Shown here: in pieces, positions 43,782 to 53,218 of the stretch
Layout: every line of letters begins with the position of its first letter
How positions within the stretch are numbered: the first letter of the stretch is position 1
Source: Bisporella sp. PMI_857
Lineage: Eukaryota; Ascomycota; Leotiomycetes; Helotiales; Helotiaceae
Direction of reading: 5' to 3'
NCBI GenBank assembly: GCA_021307315.1
Contig: JAJSPD010000003.1
Span: 744,001-808,000, forward strand
DNA length: 64,000 nucleotides
Translations under genes and position numbers: made by a program
Notes under the pieces: generated by a model
Told to the model about the DNA's origin: nothing
What the model saw: only the letters and a program-made list of their open reading frames with translations
The model's database searches: none

Positions 43782-44792
43782 ACTGAAGATAACAATACTG
43801 CGCAATATGCGTGACCATGTTACAGCTCGCCACGTGGTCACCAAATCAAGCACAGCTAAGTCAGACGTGCGATTTGAGCAGCTGCAGGAGCAAGATAAGA
43901 ACCGAACAAGCTCTGTCTTTAGAAACCCATAACAAGGACAGCTTTGCTCGCCTGAAAATGACCTCAGGTGCTCTTCCCGTGCTCTCAAATTTTCTCACGT
44001 ACCTCGCGAGACAGCCGCCACCAAGCGCTCAACATAAGGGGATAAATACTTGACATCAAGCTGATTCCAAAGCACGGCTTCTGTCCTATCTCTCCCCTAT
44101 TCCACACAAACCAGATTTAAATAAAACCCAAAAAATATTATTAAAAATATCTTACTTTGCACTCACCGTATCTAAGACTCCAGCTCTCGCAGCCGGAAGC
44201 TCTCCTTTCATCCTTCTCCTGTCGGACAAAAGTCAAGTACCCGCAATCACGAGCTTACACGTTCCGCATCATCAGAGATGACGACAGGCGGCCCTGTCAT
44301 TCCCTCATCTGCAATTCACGAACACGTCCGCAAATAGAAAAGAGACACCTTTCCTACAATAGCTGAAAGGAAACCCATGAACCAGGGCTTTGGGAACACT
44401 TGTGGCGCGATCTGGCATGGGCTTGCAGGAGATGTGATGCCTTCTGAGATCTGTCTAACGTGAACTGTACCCCACTTGGGAGATGATCGATAACACCAAC
44501 ACAAACCTCCCCGACTCCAAAAAGCCTAAACCGACATCAGAGAACGCCTAGACCCTATGAGAACAAGAAAATAAGACACAGAATGAAAGGTCCATTGACT
44601 TTTGTATTTTTTCTTGATAACATGAAGTCGCACACCAAGAGGTGGCGGGACATGCAGATGCAACGCTTGATTCGCCACCCAGATATGTTTCATTCCCCAT
44701 TAACGCCATCACGATTCCCATCATGATATGATTTGCCATGCAACGCCTAATATCATTAAACCAGCCATCATTCGTCATTCCACGTCACACAA
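43782..44792. other. Intergenic region between convergent genes
   Basis: About 1 kb between the oxygenase stop (plus) and the PAPS reductase stop (minus). Only short frames without domains. Nothing recognised. Confidence 0.45.
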
Positions 44793-45722
44793 TCATGCCA
44801 CAGCCTCGACTTCTTCAACATGCGCCAATCGCTCTGACAGGGCCTTCGCTCGCTCCTCCGCAAGTTTCTTCTCTTCCTGCGCCCGCAGATACTGCATATA
44901 CTTGCTGGGTCTGTTGTGGATACCGCACTCCGTCTTCGCCTGCCCCTTCCATCGGCCCGCCCGCTCGTCCTCACCCTCTGCGACAGGCTCAGTGCTGTGC
45001 CAATCTCCCACACTCTTGTATCCTCGGTCCAACAGCTCGTTATATGGGACGTTGTTCTCCTTGATGTAAGCCTGGACCTGTGCGAAGGACCAGGTTGCGA
45101 GGGGGTTGATCTTGATTAGACCGTTCTCGTCAATCTCGATAATCTCGAGGGACGATCGCTTTGCACCTTGTGACCGACGACGGCCAGTCAACACGGCGGC
45201 AACGTTCAAATCTGCATATGCTCGTTGTGCGGGCTCGACCTTGGCAACCCAGTCATAGAGCTTATCATCAGTCTTCCATAGCTCCTTGCCGTGCCTCTGC
45301 TCGAACTCCTCGGTCGTCGCACAGCCATCAGGCTTGTAGATGTGGAGGTTGATGTTGGGGTACTTTCGCTTGGCCTTCTCGATGAGTGTAAGGGTCTCCT
45401 TGAAGTGATAGAGGGTGTCGAAGAAGATAACGTCGATGGATGGCGATGAGGGACTTTCGGCTTGAAGTTTGGACAGCATGTCCATCGTTACAAGCCCGGT
45501 GAGGCCGAAGGCGGTGGTTTGATAGAGGTTAGGGAAGGCGATCTTGCACCACCGGAGGACGTCCATGGCTGGGAGATTGTTGAGGGTGGCATTCAGAAAT
45601 TGGAGGTGTTCCCTGGTGAGGACGATTTGGGGACGGGCATTTGATGAAGATGATGAGGATGATGCACCGGAGACATAACCCGACTCGAGGTTCGAGGCTG
45701 CGCTCTCACGGGGGGACGACAT
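44793..45722 (-). CDS. Phosphoadenylyl-sulfate (PAPS) reductase
   Basis: Thioredoxin-dependent PAPS reductase of assimilatory sulfate reduction (MET16 orthologue type): PAPS to sulfite plus PAP, cytosolic. From Met 45722 the protein is 309 aa, single exon, matching the family length. The reductase domain runs from HLQFLNATLNNLPAMDVLRWC, with TTAFGLTGLVTMDML (PP-loop region), DVIFFDTLYHFKETLTLI, VLTGRRRSQGAKRS (the conserved GRRRSQ) and INPLATWSFAQVQAYIKENNVPYNELLDRGYKSVGDW. The catalytic Cys is in TECGIH near the C-terminus. The frame is open upstream to an ATG at 46004 (94 extra codons, His- and Ser-rich, HHHHH), which I regard as 5'UTR or an alternative start. Two perfect TCACGTGA boxes lie about 0.8 and 1.1 kb upstream of 46004, consistent with Cbf1-type sulfur control. 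Confidence 0.92.
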   Translation of the reverse strand: MSSPRESAASNLESGYVSGASSSSSSSNARPQIVLTREHLQFLNATLNNLPAMDVLRWCKIAFPNLYQTTAFGLTGLVTMDMLSKLQAESPSSPSIDVIFFDTLYHFKETLTLIEKAKRKYPNINLHIYKPDGCATTEEFEQRHGKELWKTDDKLYDWVAKVEPAQRAYADLNVAAVLTGRRRSQGAKRSSLEIIEIDENGLIKINPLATWSFAQVQAYIKENNVPYNELLDRGYKSVGDWHSTEPVAEGEDERAGRWKGQAKTECGIHNRPSKYMQYLRAQEEKKLAEERAKALSERLAHVEEVEAVA

Positions 45723-46167
45723 CGTCTTTTTACTATCAACTACTTCGGAGTGCTTTCGGTCTTCTTCTGAGTCTGGTGAAATAGGCGATGGCTTCTTGGA
45801 GAACCAATTCGTGAATATAATATGATGGTGGTGGTGTGCGGGGTCTTTGTCTGAATGAAGAATGGCTTCTCTGGGAAATTCTTTGAAAGATGATGTTTGA
45901 GCTGGGTGAGAGGAAGCCACGTTGATGGTGTAATGGGGCATGCGATTGCGTGATCGAAGATGGGCGATTTCGGGGGGTCTCAACAGGGAGGTGAAGGGAA
46001 ACAATTCCGTGACACAACCCTTTCCTAGGATATTACTTGTCTTCCTTTTCTATTCTTTTCCAACAATTTGCGAAACTCAAGGAGGCAAGGTATAACTGAG
46101 AGCAAGTCTAGCCAAAAAAAAGACCACACCAACGAAGAAGAAAAAAGCAAATATAGATCCAAATGAT

Positions 46168-46189
46168 GGGGGGGGAGGGGAGGGGAGGG
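46168..46189 (+). repeat. G-run block, G-quadruplex-capable
   Basis: Consecutive runs of 8, 4, 4 and 3 guanines separated by single A residues on the plus strand. This satisfies the four-run pattern for an intramolecular G-quadruplex with one-base loops. It lies about 160 bp upstream of the longest possible PAPS reductase frame, on the non-template strand's complement. Confidence 0.7.
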
Positions 46190-46491
46190 TATATATTGTC
46201 ATACTAAAAATCACTTCTACAGTACCAACCTCCGAAGGGGTACCAGGGGGAGGGATTACCTATGATTTCATTACCAATGTGGATTCCTAAGCAAAGTTGA
46301 TTAGCTGATATGATGATGGGGTACTCAGTTATGATACGAAGGAAAGATGATGGGGGGAGGAGGAACGTGCCTGCCCTTGGAAGAAAGGATTTTTGCCTTC
46401 ACATCGATGGTGCAATCCACGCTAAGAAGAAAGGGTAGAAGGAGGCTTCGAATGGGGGGATGAAAGGGGGTTAAGCGAGCCATGCTTATTG

Positions 46492-46496
<5 letters not shown>

Positions 46497-46529
<33 letters not shown>
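46497..46529 (+). repeat. AG dinucleotide microsatellite
   Basis: About 16 AG units in a row (CT on the strand of the PAPS reductase gene), within the upstream region of that gene. Uninterrupted, so probably length-variable between isolates. Confidence 0.9.
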
Positions 46530-46532
<3 letters not shown>

Positions 46533-46847
46533 AGAGAAACGGGTAAATATGGACCCTCCTTTGGTGGTGAGTGAGTGAGCGTGTAAGTGATAGTAATCCC
46601 CTAGCAAAATCCACCTTTGTAGAAATCACCACTACCGTCAAGATGAGATTGATGAAAAAGGCTAGATGGAAAATCTTGCTCTGTCTTTTATATTACATAT
46701 ACATCTTGCGAAGCTGAACAACGACGTGCTGGAAAGCAGACCGCGAAAAATATCCTCATCTCCGCGGCATGCATACACCCCATCCGTCGTGCCTGAAGAT
46801 CTGACGTCCCAGGAAAAAATTTCGAGATCCTGTGGTATCACACCATT

Positions 46848-46855
46848 TCACGTGA
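46848..46855. promoter_or_regulatory. TCACGTGA palindrome (Cbf1-type E-box)
   Basis: Perfect 8-bp palindrome about 840 bp upstream of codon 1 of the long PAPS reductase frame. The same 8-mer recurs at 47153..47160 and a plain CACGTG at 46955..46960. Cbf1 binds TCACGTGA upstream of yeast sulfur-assimilation genes, MET16 among them; use here is inferred. Confidence 0.5.
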
Positions 46856-47152
46856 CTAGGACGTAGAAAATTCCCGAATTGGGTTTCCACGGCATCCCGG
46901 CGAGCCAATCGCTTCCACAGGTGGAGCTGGGATTTTGTGCATGGAGAATGACGACACGTGGGGTAAGGCTGAGACTGACTTTGGGGCCGAACCTGCTCGT
47001 GTGCCGAGCTCATGTGTGAATGCGTTCTATCCTCACGCTATAATTTTCTGTCCTCGAAACAGAAAATCGTCGATTCAAGTTCGATTTGAATACGCCTGTT
47101 TGGGAAATGGGGCACCTAAGTTGGTGGCAAAGAATCCAAAAGAGAATGTAGG

Positions 47153-47160
47153 TCACGTGA
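47153..47160. promoter_or_regulatory. Second TCACGTGA palindrome
   Basis: Identical to the box at 46848..46855, about 300 bp further upstream of PAPS reductase. Repetition of an 8-bp palindrome within 312 bp is more than expected by chance at this spacing, but I did not compute the expectation. Confidence 0.45.
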
Positions 47161-47420
47161 TAATCAAACGCTTTCCCTTGTAAGAAGGAAATACTCCAAG
47201 ATTGATTGCTTCCTCAAGTTCAAGGGGAAGCGTGAATCAGAAGGCCGGCAGAGGTATTGCGTCGTGTTTTATATAGATCATATCATACAACCTCGTTCTT
47301 CTCACAGACCACCTTATATATACTGGAACTATATCCTGTGTCAGTACTTCCTATGCTACAAAGCCTCTCACACACCCATACAGGCAAGCCGCCCCAAAAA
47401 AACTCCGCTTCGGATTATCC

Positions 47421-48547
47421 TCAAGCCGCCCGCTCATCCACGTGGTGTACATGCATCTCATATACCTTGGGCCGATTCTCCCATGCATCTCTCTTGCTGT
47501 CCATCTCCGCCGGCATAGGCACACCTACAGCAGGCAGCTCCGCCTCAGGCACCTCGTTATTCTGAGCACCGGATTTGCGGCCTCCGCGAACATGCCGCCG
47601 CACGAAACAGAACGCTCCGATCGCACAGCAGATCCCAAGGACCGTGAAGCTGACGCCAATGCCGATTCCGATTTTGGCGCCGCTGTCGAGGGATGAGGAT
47701 CTCGCAGCTGTCGATGAAGATGAGTCGGAGGATAATGGAACGGAGGTTGGTTGCGAAGTTTGCGGAGGGATTGAGGTTGGCAAGGCACGGTTGGTGGGTG
47801 TAGTTGAGGTTGACAAAGCTCCCGTTCCTATCGTTGTTGTTCGAGCTGTGATCAAGCGTTAACCATAGACCTGGTGTGCTGACAAACAAATAGCACATGA
47901 AAGATGGACTTACAGTCCGATGAGGAAGCCAAATCGCGAGATACTTCCGCGAAGAGGAATCCGTTGATGGGAACTGCATACGCAGTATTTGATGTTGTGG
48001 CGGTGCGTACAACGAGTGTAAAATCTTCGGCGGCAGCAGACTTTTCCATCATTGTGAGTACCTGTCCACTTACGATCTCAGATTGGCACTGGCCCAAACC
48101 CGGAGGTGGGAATGCCGATTCTGAAATGAACTGGTACTGTCTACATCGCGTCAGTACAGTCACATCAATATGCCGTTCTACAGATGACTTTCAGACTCAC
48201 GAGGGACAGCATGCAACGAGCACGCTCCCCGAGCTCACGGTCGACGCCGAGGCAGTCGTGTACTCCTCCGGGCAGGCGACGGGCCCCATGCTCGTGATCG
48301 TCCGTAGCGGCGTCTGGGTTCGCATCCACCACGATGTCGCAACCGGCGGAAGGCAGGTGAGTCTTGTGTTGAAGTTGATCCCATAGTACGGATCATATGC
48401 CACCACCATCATATCTGGCGGCCTCGCATTGTTATACAACGCCGTGGCGCATTCCGAGATGGAGGGCCATGGCTCAGTAACTGCCTTCCATTCTGTAGTG
48501 GTGCCCGCGTGTACTTCATTCGGACGAGCGGTCACGACCTCTGTCAT
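47421..48547 (-). CDS. Single-pass cell-surface protein, paralogue A
   Basis: Type I-like membrane protein of 332 aa with no named family that I recognise. CDS = complement(join(47421..47845, 47914..48140, 48201..48547)), two GT-AG introns of 60 and 68 nt. The ectodomain begins MTEVVTARPNEVHAG without an obvious signal peptide. Its first exon ends with the hallmark GPVACPEEYTTAS...VACCPS, a Cys-rich module spanning the splice. A Ser/Thr/Pro-rich stalk (TTPTNRALPTSIPPQTSQPTS) leads to the TM segment GIGIGVSFTVLGICCAIGAFCFV, then a basic stop-transfer (RRHVRGGRK) and a cytosolic tail of about 50 residues. Exon layout, the ACCPS end of exon 1 and the stalk-TM order are shared with 57926..58812. 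A sensor or wall-anchor role is plausible but unproven. Confidence 0.78.
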
Positions 48548-49871
48548 TCTCACAAAAGTGAAGGAATATGAATCGGTTCGAATTATCGAAGAGCTTTATT
48601 GCCATCAAGGCATTCTTGAATTCATGATGTAACAAGAGAATTCTACCGCAAATACGGGGCCGTGGCAGTCAGCCGTTCCAACATGCGACTCCTGCTTCAG
48701 AAATCCAACAATTATGGATATGTGTAATCCCTGGGCCGCATGGTAGTGGAACACTGGCGCGGATCAAGCCTATTCTGCCCTCATCATTTCGTAAATTCAG
48801 GGTCATGTTTCCCTACTTGTCAATGATGGTCATTTGATTAGTTCTGGTAGAGTATGACGGTATAGATGTACATAGCGACCACTATTGACTATCCGGCTAC
48901 CTGTCTTACTCTCGTATCGAGTGTCTGTCAACAACGTAGAGTTTGAACATAAAATTCGCTTGGCTACAATCGATACAAGCGATGCAAGGTCCTGTATTAG
49001 CTAATTTCGCAACCACAGCTATCGGTTCTCCGAGCCAAAGTTCCGTGAGAATCGAAACGAAAGGAACCGATATAATCTCGCGTGCAGACCAGGATTCAGG
49101 AGGCTTGCCATATGGACTCGTAGCTTTTGGGTGCGTCTACAGCTTCTATTCTAGCATGCACAGCTATACCGGCGTAGCAGCCATGATAGAAGGTTCGACG
49201 TCTCACTTTCCTTCCGAGCCCAAATCACCTAGGGTACGCTCGACGGATATCTTGCCAAAAAAGGTTCTCCTTAGAGTCACCTAGCAAGCATCATGGAAAA
49301 CCGCCCCTTTTCAGCGAGCGAAAGATGTTTCAGCTGTCGAGCTATTTGTTGGTTTTCCAGTCTCGGTCCATTCGGAACCGCTGAGCCGCTGTCATCTTGG
49401 ACCCGATGGTTCGGATCGGCATGCTACGAATCACTTCAATTGGCTGGGTAGCCGCCACCCGCGTTGCTCGCAAGTACGTAAATTGAACCTTTCTGTACAT
49501 TCGAGCATGACGGAAATAACCTTGCTGCAGACTGCCAGGCTTGGCAGCAGCGGCACTTTCAGCAGGAGGCACCAAACCACCATGATATGAATTTTTGGCT
49601 TTCTGGCTTGAATATATTGGCGTAGGTGCGGAAGTTTGAAGTAGACGTCAGATCTGAATGATCAATTGTCGAAAACGCAGTAATAACAAACAACCTGAGA
49701 AGAAAGCCGCCCCCCAAATAAAAAATAAAAAAAACATTTTTTGTCAATAGAATGTGCATTTCTACAATAACTCAGAACATAAGGGTATATCTCATCAAAT
49801 CCAAAGGTTATCCATGTTCAGTACCCAAAACGCCGTCCTATGCATATATTCGTGCCATCTTCCGAGAAGCA
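48548..49871. other. Intergenic region
   Basis: About 1.3 kb upstream of paralogue A and downstream of the DUF5672 gene. The 113-codon plus frame at 48943..49284 shows no domain. An A/T-rich run occurs near 49715-49745. No gene that I can support. Confidence 0.4.
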
Positions 49872-50905
49872 TTAATCCCTTAAAGAGCCTTCTCTGACCA
49901 GCATCTCCGGTGTTGAGAGCTTATGCTCCGGGCACCATTCATCGACCTTGTCCATCTTATCGGTATGCCACCGCTCAACCTGATGGAAGCCGAGGGGCGA
50001 GTCATGCCAGAGCGTTTCAACAGAGAACGTTTTGGCCATATCAATCGTGGGCAGGTTCGCAGCAGGGCTTCCGTCAGGCAGCGACGGCAGCTCCCTCATC
50101 TTCTTGTAGAACCACTGATCCTCGAAATTGACGCTCAAATTTTCGGAATGGGAGTTGATCGCCTGATTTCTCTCGGATAGCCAATGGAACCTGGTGACGA
50201 TATCGAGCATCATCGTCCTCTTCCTCAGGGAAAAGCCCCCGTTGAACCCCTGCCCCAGTCCGCTTCTTGGGTCGATTGGCGCCCCGATGAAGTCGTATTG
50301 CAGAAAGTCATCGACCTTCAGCGCCGAATTGGCGCAGATGATGCTATCCGCCTGGAAGACGAGGACGTGCTCGGCTGGCGCGAGGTGTTCCCACAGCCAC
50401 GGGAGGGTCATAAACTCGGCGATATCTTGTTGTCGCGAGAATTGGATACCAAACGGGACGTGCCTGATTAGTATCCGTCCTTCAGAGATTGCACGGCGAA
50501 AGGGTGCGGATTTTGGCACCGAGTGTTGATTTCGTGTGGTGTAAAGGATGATAGGCCATGCTGGACCGAGGACGGATGAAAAGTGTAACAGTAGTGGAGC
50601 TAGTTTCGGAAGCGGTCGATCTTCGATGATGACAGCGATATTTGTTGAATCTATTGCCGTAGTCGGTGGGTGAGGACTTGATGACTGAATGGCATGTTCG
50701 GGATGGATGTTAGGGAGAGGCGGAACGGTTGGAAAAGACGCTCTCAAAGAATATATAATGGTGAAAGCAAGAGCGGCTATGAGTACCAGACTATATCGCT
50801 TGCATGTCGATGGTGACGAAGTTGGGATTTGGAAGTCGGCCTGAAAAATGGTCAGATTTCTAATTCATCCGAATCTATATGATCTATACTTACTTTAGCA
50901 CCCAT
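49872..50905 (-). CDS. DUF5672-family type II membrane protein (putative glycosyltransferase)
   Basis: Protein of 326 aa from complement(join(49872..50840, 50894..50905)). Exon 1 is just 12 nt (MGAK) before a 53-nt GT-AG intron with a consensus TTTTTCAG acceptor. A TM anchor follows at residues about 19-38 (RYSLVLIAALAFTIIYSL). The luminal domain matches the fungal DUF5672 pattern: NIAVIIEDRPLPKLAPLLLHFSSVLGPAWPIILYT, HVLVFQADSIICANSALKVDDFLQYDFIGAPI, GFNGGFSLRKRTMMLDI and a C-terminal GFHQVERWH. The QADS motif stands where glycosyltransferases hold a DxD-like metal site. A Golgi glycosyltransferase is the likely role, inferred from the fold-like motifs. Confidence 0.85.
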
Positions 50906-52717
50906 GATTGAAGGCGAGCATGGGGTTACAGGAGGTGTTATTTTTTTCCTGAGGGAAAGAGTATCGCCAACCGATGCGGGCATCACTTGGTATTAAAAGC
51001 GTCTTGACAATGTGGGGGATGATTGAAACAACCGCCAAATCAGATAAAACGGATAATGTGTCGTCAACGACGTACGTGGTGCGACGTCAACTCAACAAAA
51101 CTAGGCGTTGATAAAATAGGCTAAAGCGCTCTCCACCATGGCTCTTGACTCAGATCTGCCAAATATAAGGCATATGAAGTGGAGGGTTGCGGGGTTATCC
51201 AGAGGGTATCGTGCAAAAAGAAATGGAAATGAGAGAAGAGCAAGGCAGATGGATATACTGGCTTCATAGCCTCTTCGTTACCAGACTACTGGGGAGTGAT
51301 TGGGAAAATGCCAATCCACTGAGCTTGAGGGATGTAGCACACAGGGGGCTGGGCCATTTCCAACAGCACGTAGCATTTTTGGGTATGATTGCAAGAGGCG
51401 GACGGGCTAAGTTTATGGCTGACAACAGCGCTCGCCGCTTTGGGTAGGCATCCAATTGTTATACATTTAGTATGCCAGGAATAGTGAATCGAGGATCCTC
51501 AGAAGTATCAATACTTGATGGGAAAAAGTAATGAGAACTTTATTTGATGGGGGTGCACGCGCGTTGCGATGCTATTTAAACAGCTGACTCAGACACTGTC
51601 CAATTGGCGTTTAGACCCATTGCCGGTTCCAGACAATAGACGAACGCCATAACCTAATAAATGCACAGGTAGGTGGTGCACCACAAGCCTCATTATGTTC
51701 AATGCTTGATCAGCCTCATTTTTCAGTGGACCTCTTGGGTGGCAGTTGCCGTCTGTTGTGAAAAGTCAGGCTTCACTCAGGCATGTCTCGCTAATTTACA
51801 GGCTGGTTTGAAAGTCCTCCGCCACCGTTTTCGACTAGAACTAGTTCCACCAGTTCCTCCTAAGCTACCTAACACCCAGCCTTGAGCATTTGGGCCCTTG
51901 CTCTCCCGTTAGACCTGTCCCATCTACAACGAATGAATCAAGCTATTTCGAAATTTGTGCTTTAGAAGGTAAATAGTTAGATGCTTTCGTATATCCTAGT
52001 AGAGGCATGTGTTCTGAGTGAACTGCGATCATGTCAACAACACTAATGTCCGTCCCTGCGTGCCGAGAAACCCCTCATGACGAGAAAAATAATAGGTACC
52101 TTGACTTCAAGCAATTCAGACTCTGTGTAAACATTGAAAGTTCCCAAATTTTTGTATCAGTCATATGCTGTGACCACTCCTGAACACTCCTGAACACTCC
52201 TGACCCGGCTACCTGGAAAACAATATTTGCGTCGTCGTCTTGCCCGGTTTGCAGAGAGCGTTATACCATGGCGTAATAAGACTGCTCTACTACATCAGTA
52301 CTATTAAGCTTTTGCCGTTGTCGAAATTTATAAACTGTCCTTATCCGAGCCTCTGAGTCCTTCAGGACTACCGAGAAGTCATCGCTAGTCTTGTGGCTGC
52401 CATGTAGCGCAAATTCATACAGTGTTGACGTGCTGGTGGTACTTCAAATATATCTTACAACTAATTACAGAGTAATTTTTCGAAGTTCGGCCAAGCCTGT
52501 GGCTAGTAGACCTATGGCTGTGCAGCCAGGTCCGGCTTCTAACCCAATATATAGTCCTCATACCACTTGATTTGAGTGTACTGTACCGCGTCCCGACTTA
52601 CAGTACAGTTACTCTTGCAAAATTGACTGCAGGAACTTTTACAGTACCTCTAGATATTTGGAATGAAATTGGCTATTTTGGCTTCTTGTATCGTGTCATT
52701 CTTCTTGTGCTTCTCTA
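50906..52717. other. Intergenic, repeat-bearing upstream region
   Basis: About 1.8 kb from the DUF5672 start to the candidate MITE. Short open frames (for example 51187..51447) lack domains. A 10-bp tandem repeat is at 52175..52204. Around 52575-52650, ACTGTAC/GTACAGT inverted motifs occur with CAGTACAGTTACTCTTGCA, which resembles an end of a pogo-like element, but no partner end was identified. Confidence 0.4.
52175..52204 (+). repeat. Three-copy 10-bp tandem repeat
   Basis: CACTCCTGAA repeated three times in tandem (last copy ends C). A short minisatellite in the region upstream of the NLR-like gene. Confidence 0.85.
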
Positions 52718-52868
52718 TCCCTTTAACCGTCAGAGCGTTCAGGTACATAAAAACTCGCTTAATTATTACATTTCAGCCAATGATATTCTAGCTCAGCCAA
52801 TAAAAGTACCGTATTTTACTAAACTGGGGCTTTTTTACAAGGTCCGAACGCTCTGACGGTAAAAGGGA
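52718..52868. mobile_element. Candidate MITE, TA target duplication, 23-bp terminal inverted repeats
   Basis: 151-bp segment with terminal inverted repeats at 52718..52740 and 52846..52868, 22 of 23 positions matching (TCCCTTT[A/T]ACCGTCAGAG... ). Each end is flanked by TA (52716-52717 and 52869-52870), the target duplication made by Tc1/mariner/pogo (Fot1-type) transposases. The interior is about 105 bp, AT-rich, with no coding potential, as expected for a non-autonomous element. It lies about 350 bp upstream of the HET-NACHT-WD40 start codon. The repeats are seen directly; the mobile nature is inferred until other copies are found. Confidence 0.6.
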
Positions 52869-53218
52869 TACAAAGCAACTGCGCAGCCCAGACAACGAGG
52901 GAAGGGCCGGTTATCACGATACTATACATCTTACCACAACATTTGTGGCACAACCGCGCATGAGGGTTGAATGGCGTAGACAGCCAACCATGGGCTCCTG
53001 CAGTGACTAGCGACTGCCTAGCGGTTAGCTGTCCCTGCGCGCTTGCGGCAATGCACAACGATGCCACTATTCCCGCGAGGCTACGTCCCGCTGAGTCGAC
53101 TTGACCACCAGCCTCAATCCACGTCCTTCCCAACTCATCTAACAGCTTCGCCATATGCTGATTCGGCGGCTTAACCGATAATCCTCTCCCTGACGGTGCT
53201 TCAAATCCAGACCGAATA

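Larger units (their letters stand above)
46005..47420. other. Upstream region of PAPS reductase, repeats and E-boxes
   Basis: About 1.4 kb between the PAPS reductase 5' end and the 3' end of the surface-protein gene. It holds a G-run block (46168..46189), an AG microsatellite (46497..46529) and three CACGTG cores (46848, 46955, 47153), listed separately. No open frame of note. Confidence 0.5.

Noticed and set aside
45722..46004. 94-codon N-terminal extension of PAPS reductase
   Set aside because: Open but low-complexity, His/Ser-rich, and outside the family's usual length. Kept as possible 5'UTR or alternative start, not used for the CDS.
51187..51447. 86-codon plus frame upstream of the NLR-like gene
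   Set aside because: No domain, signal or splice partners; similar length to many chance frames in this window.
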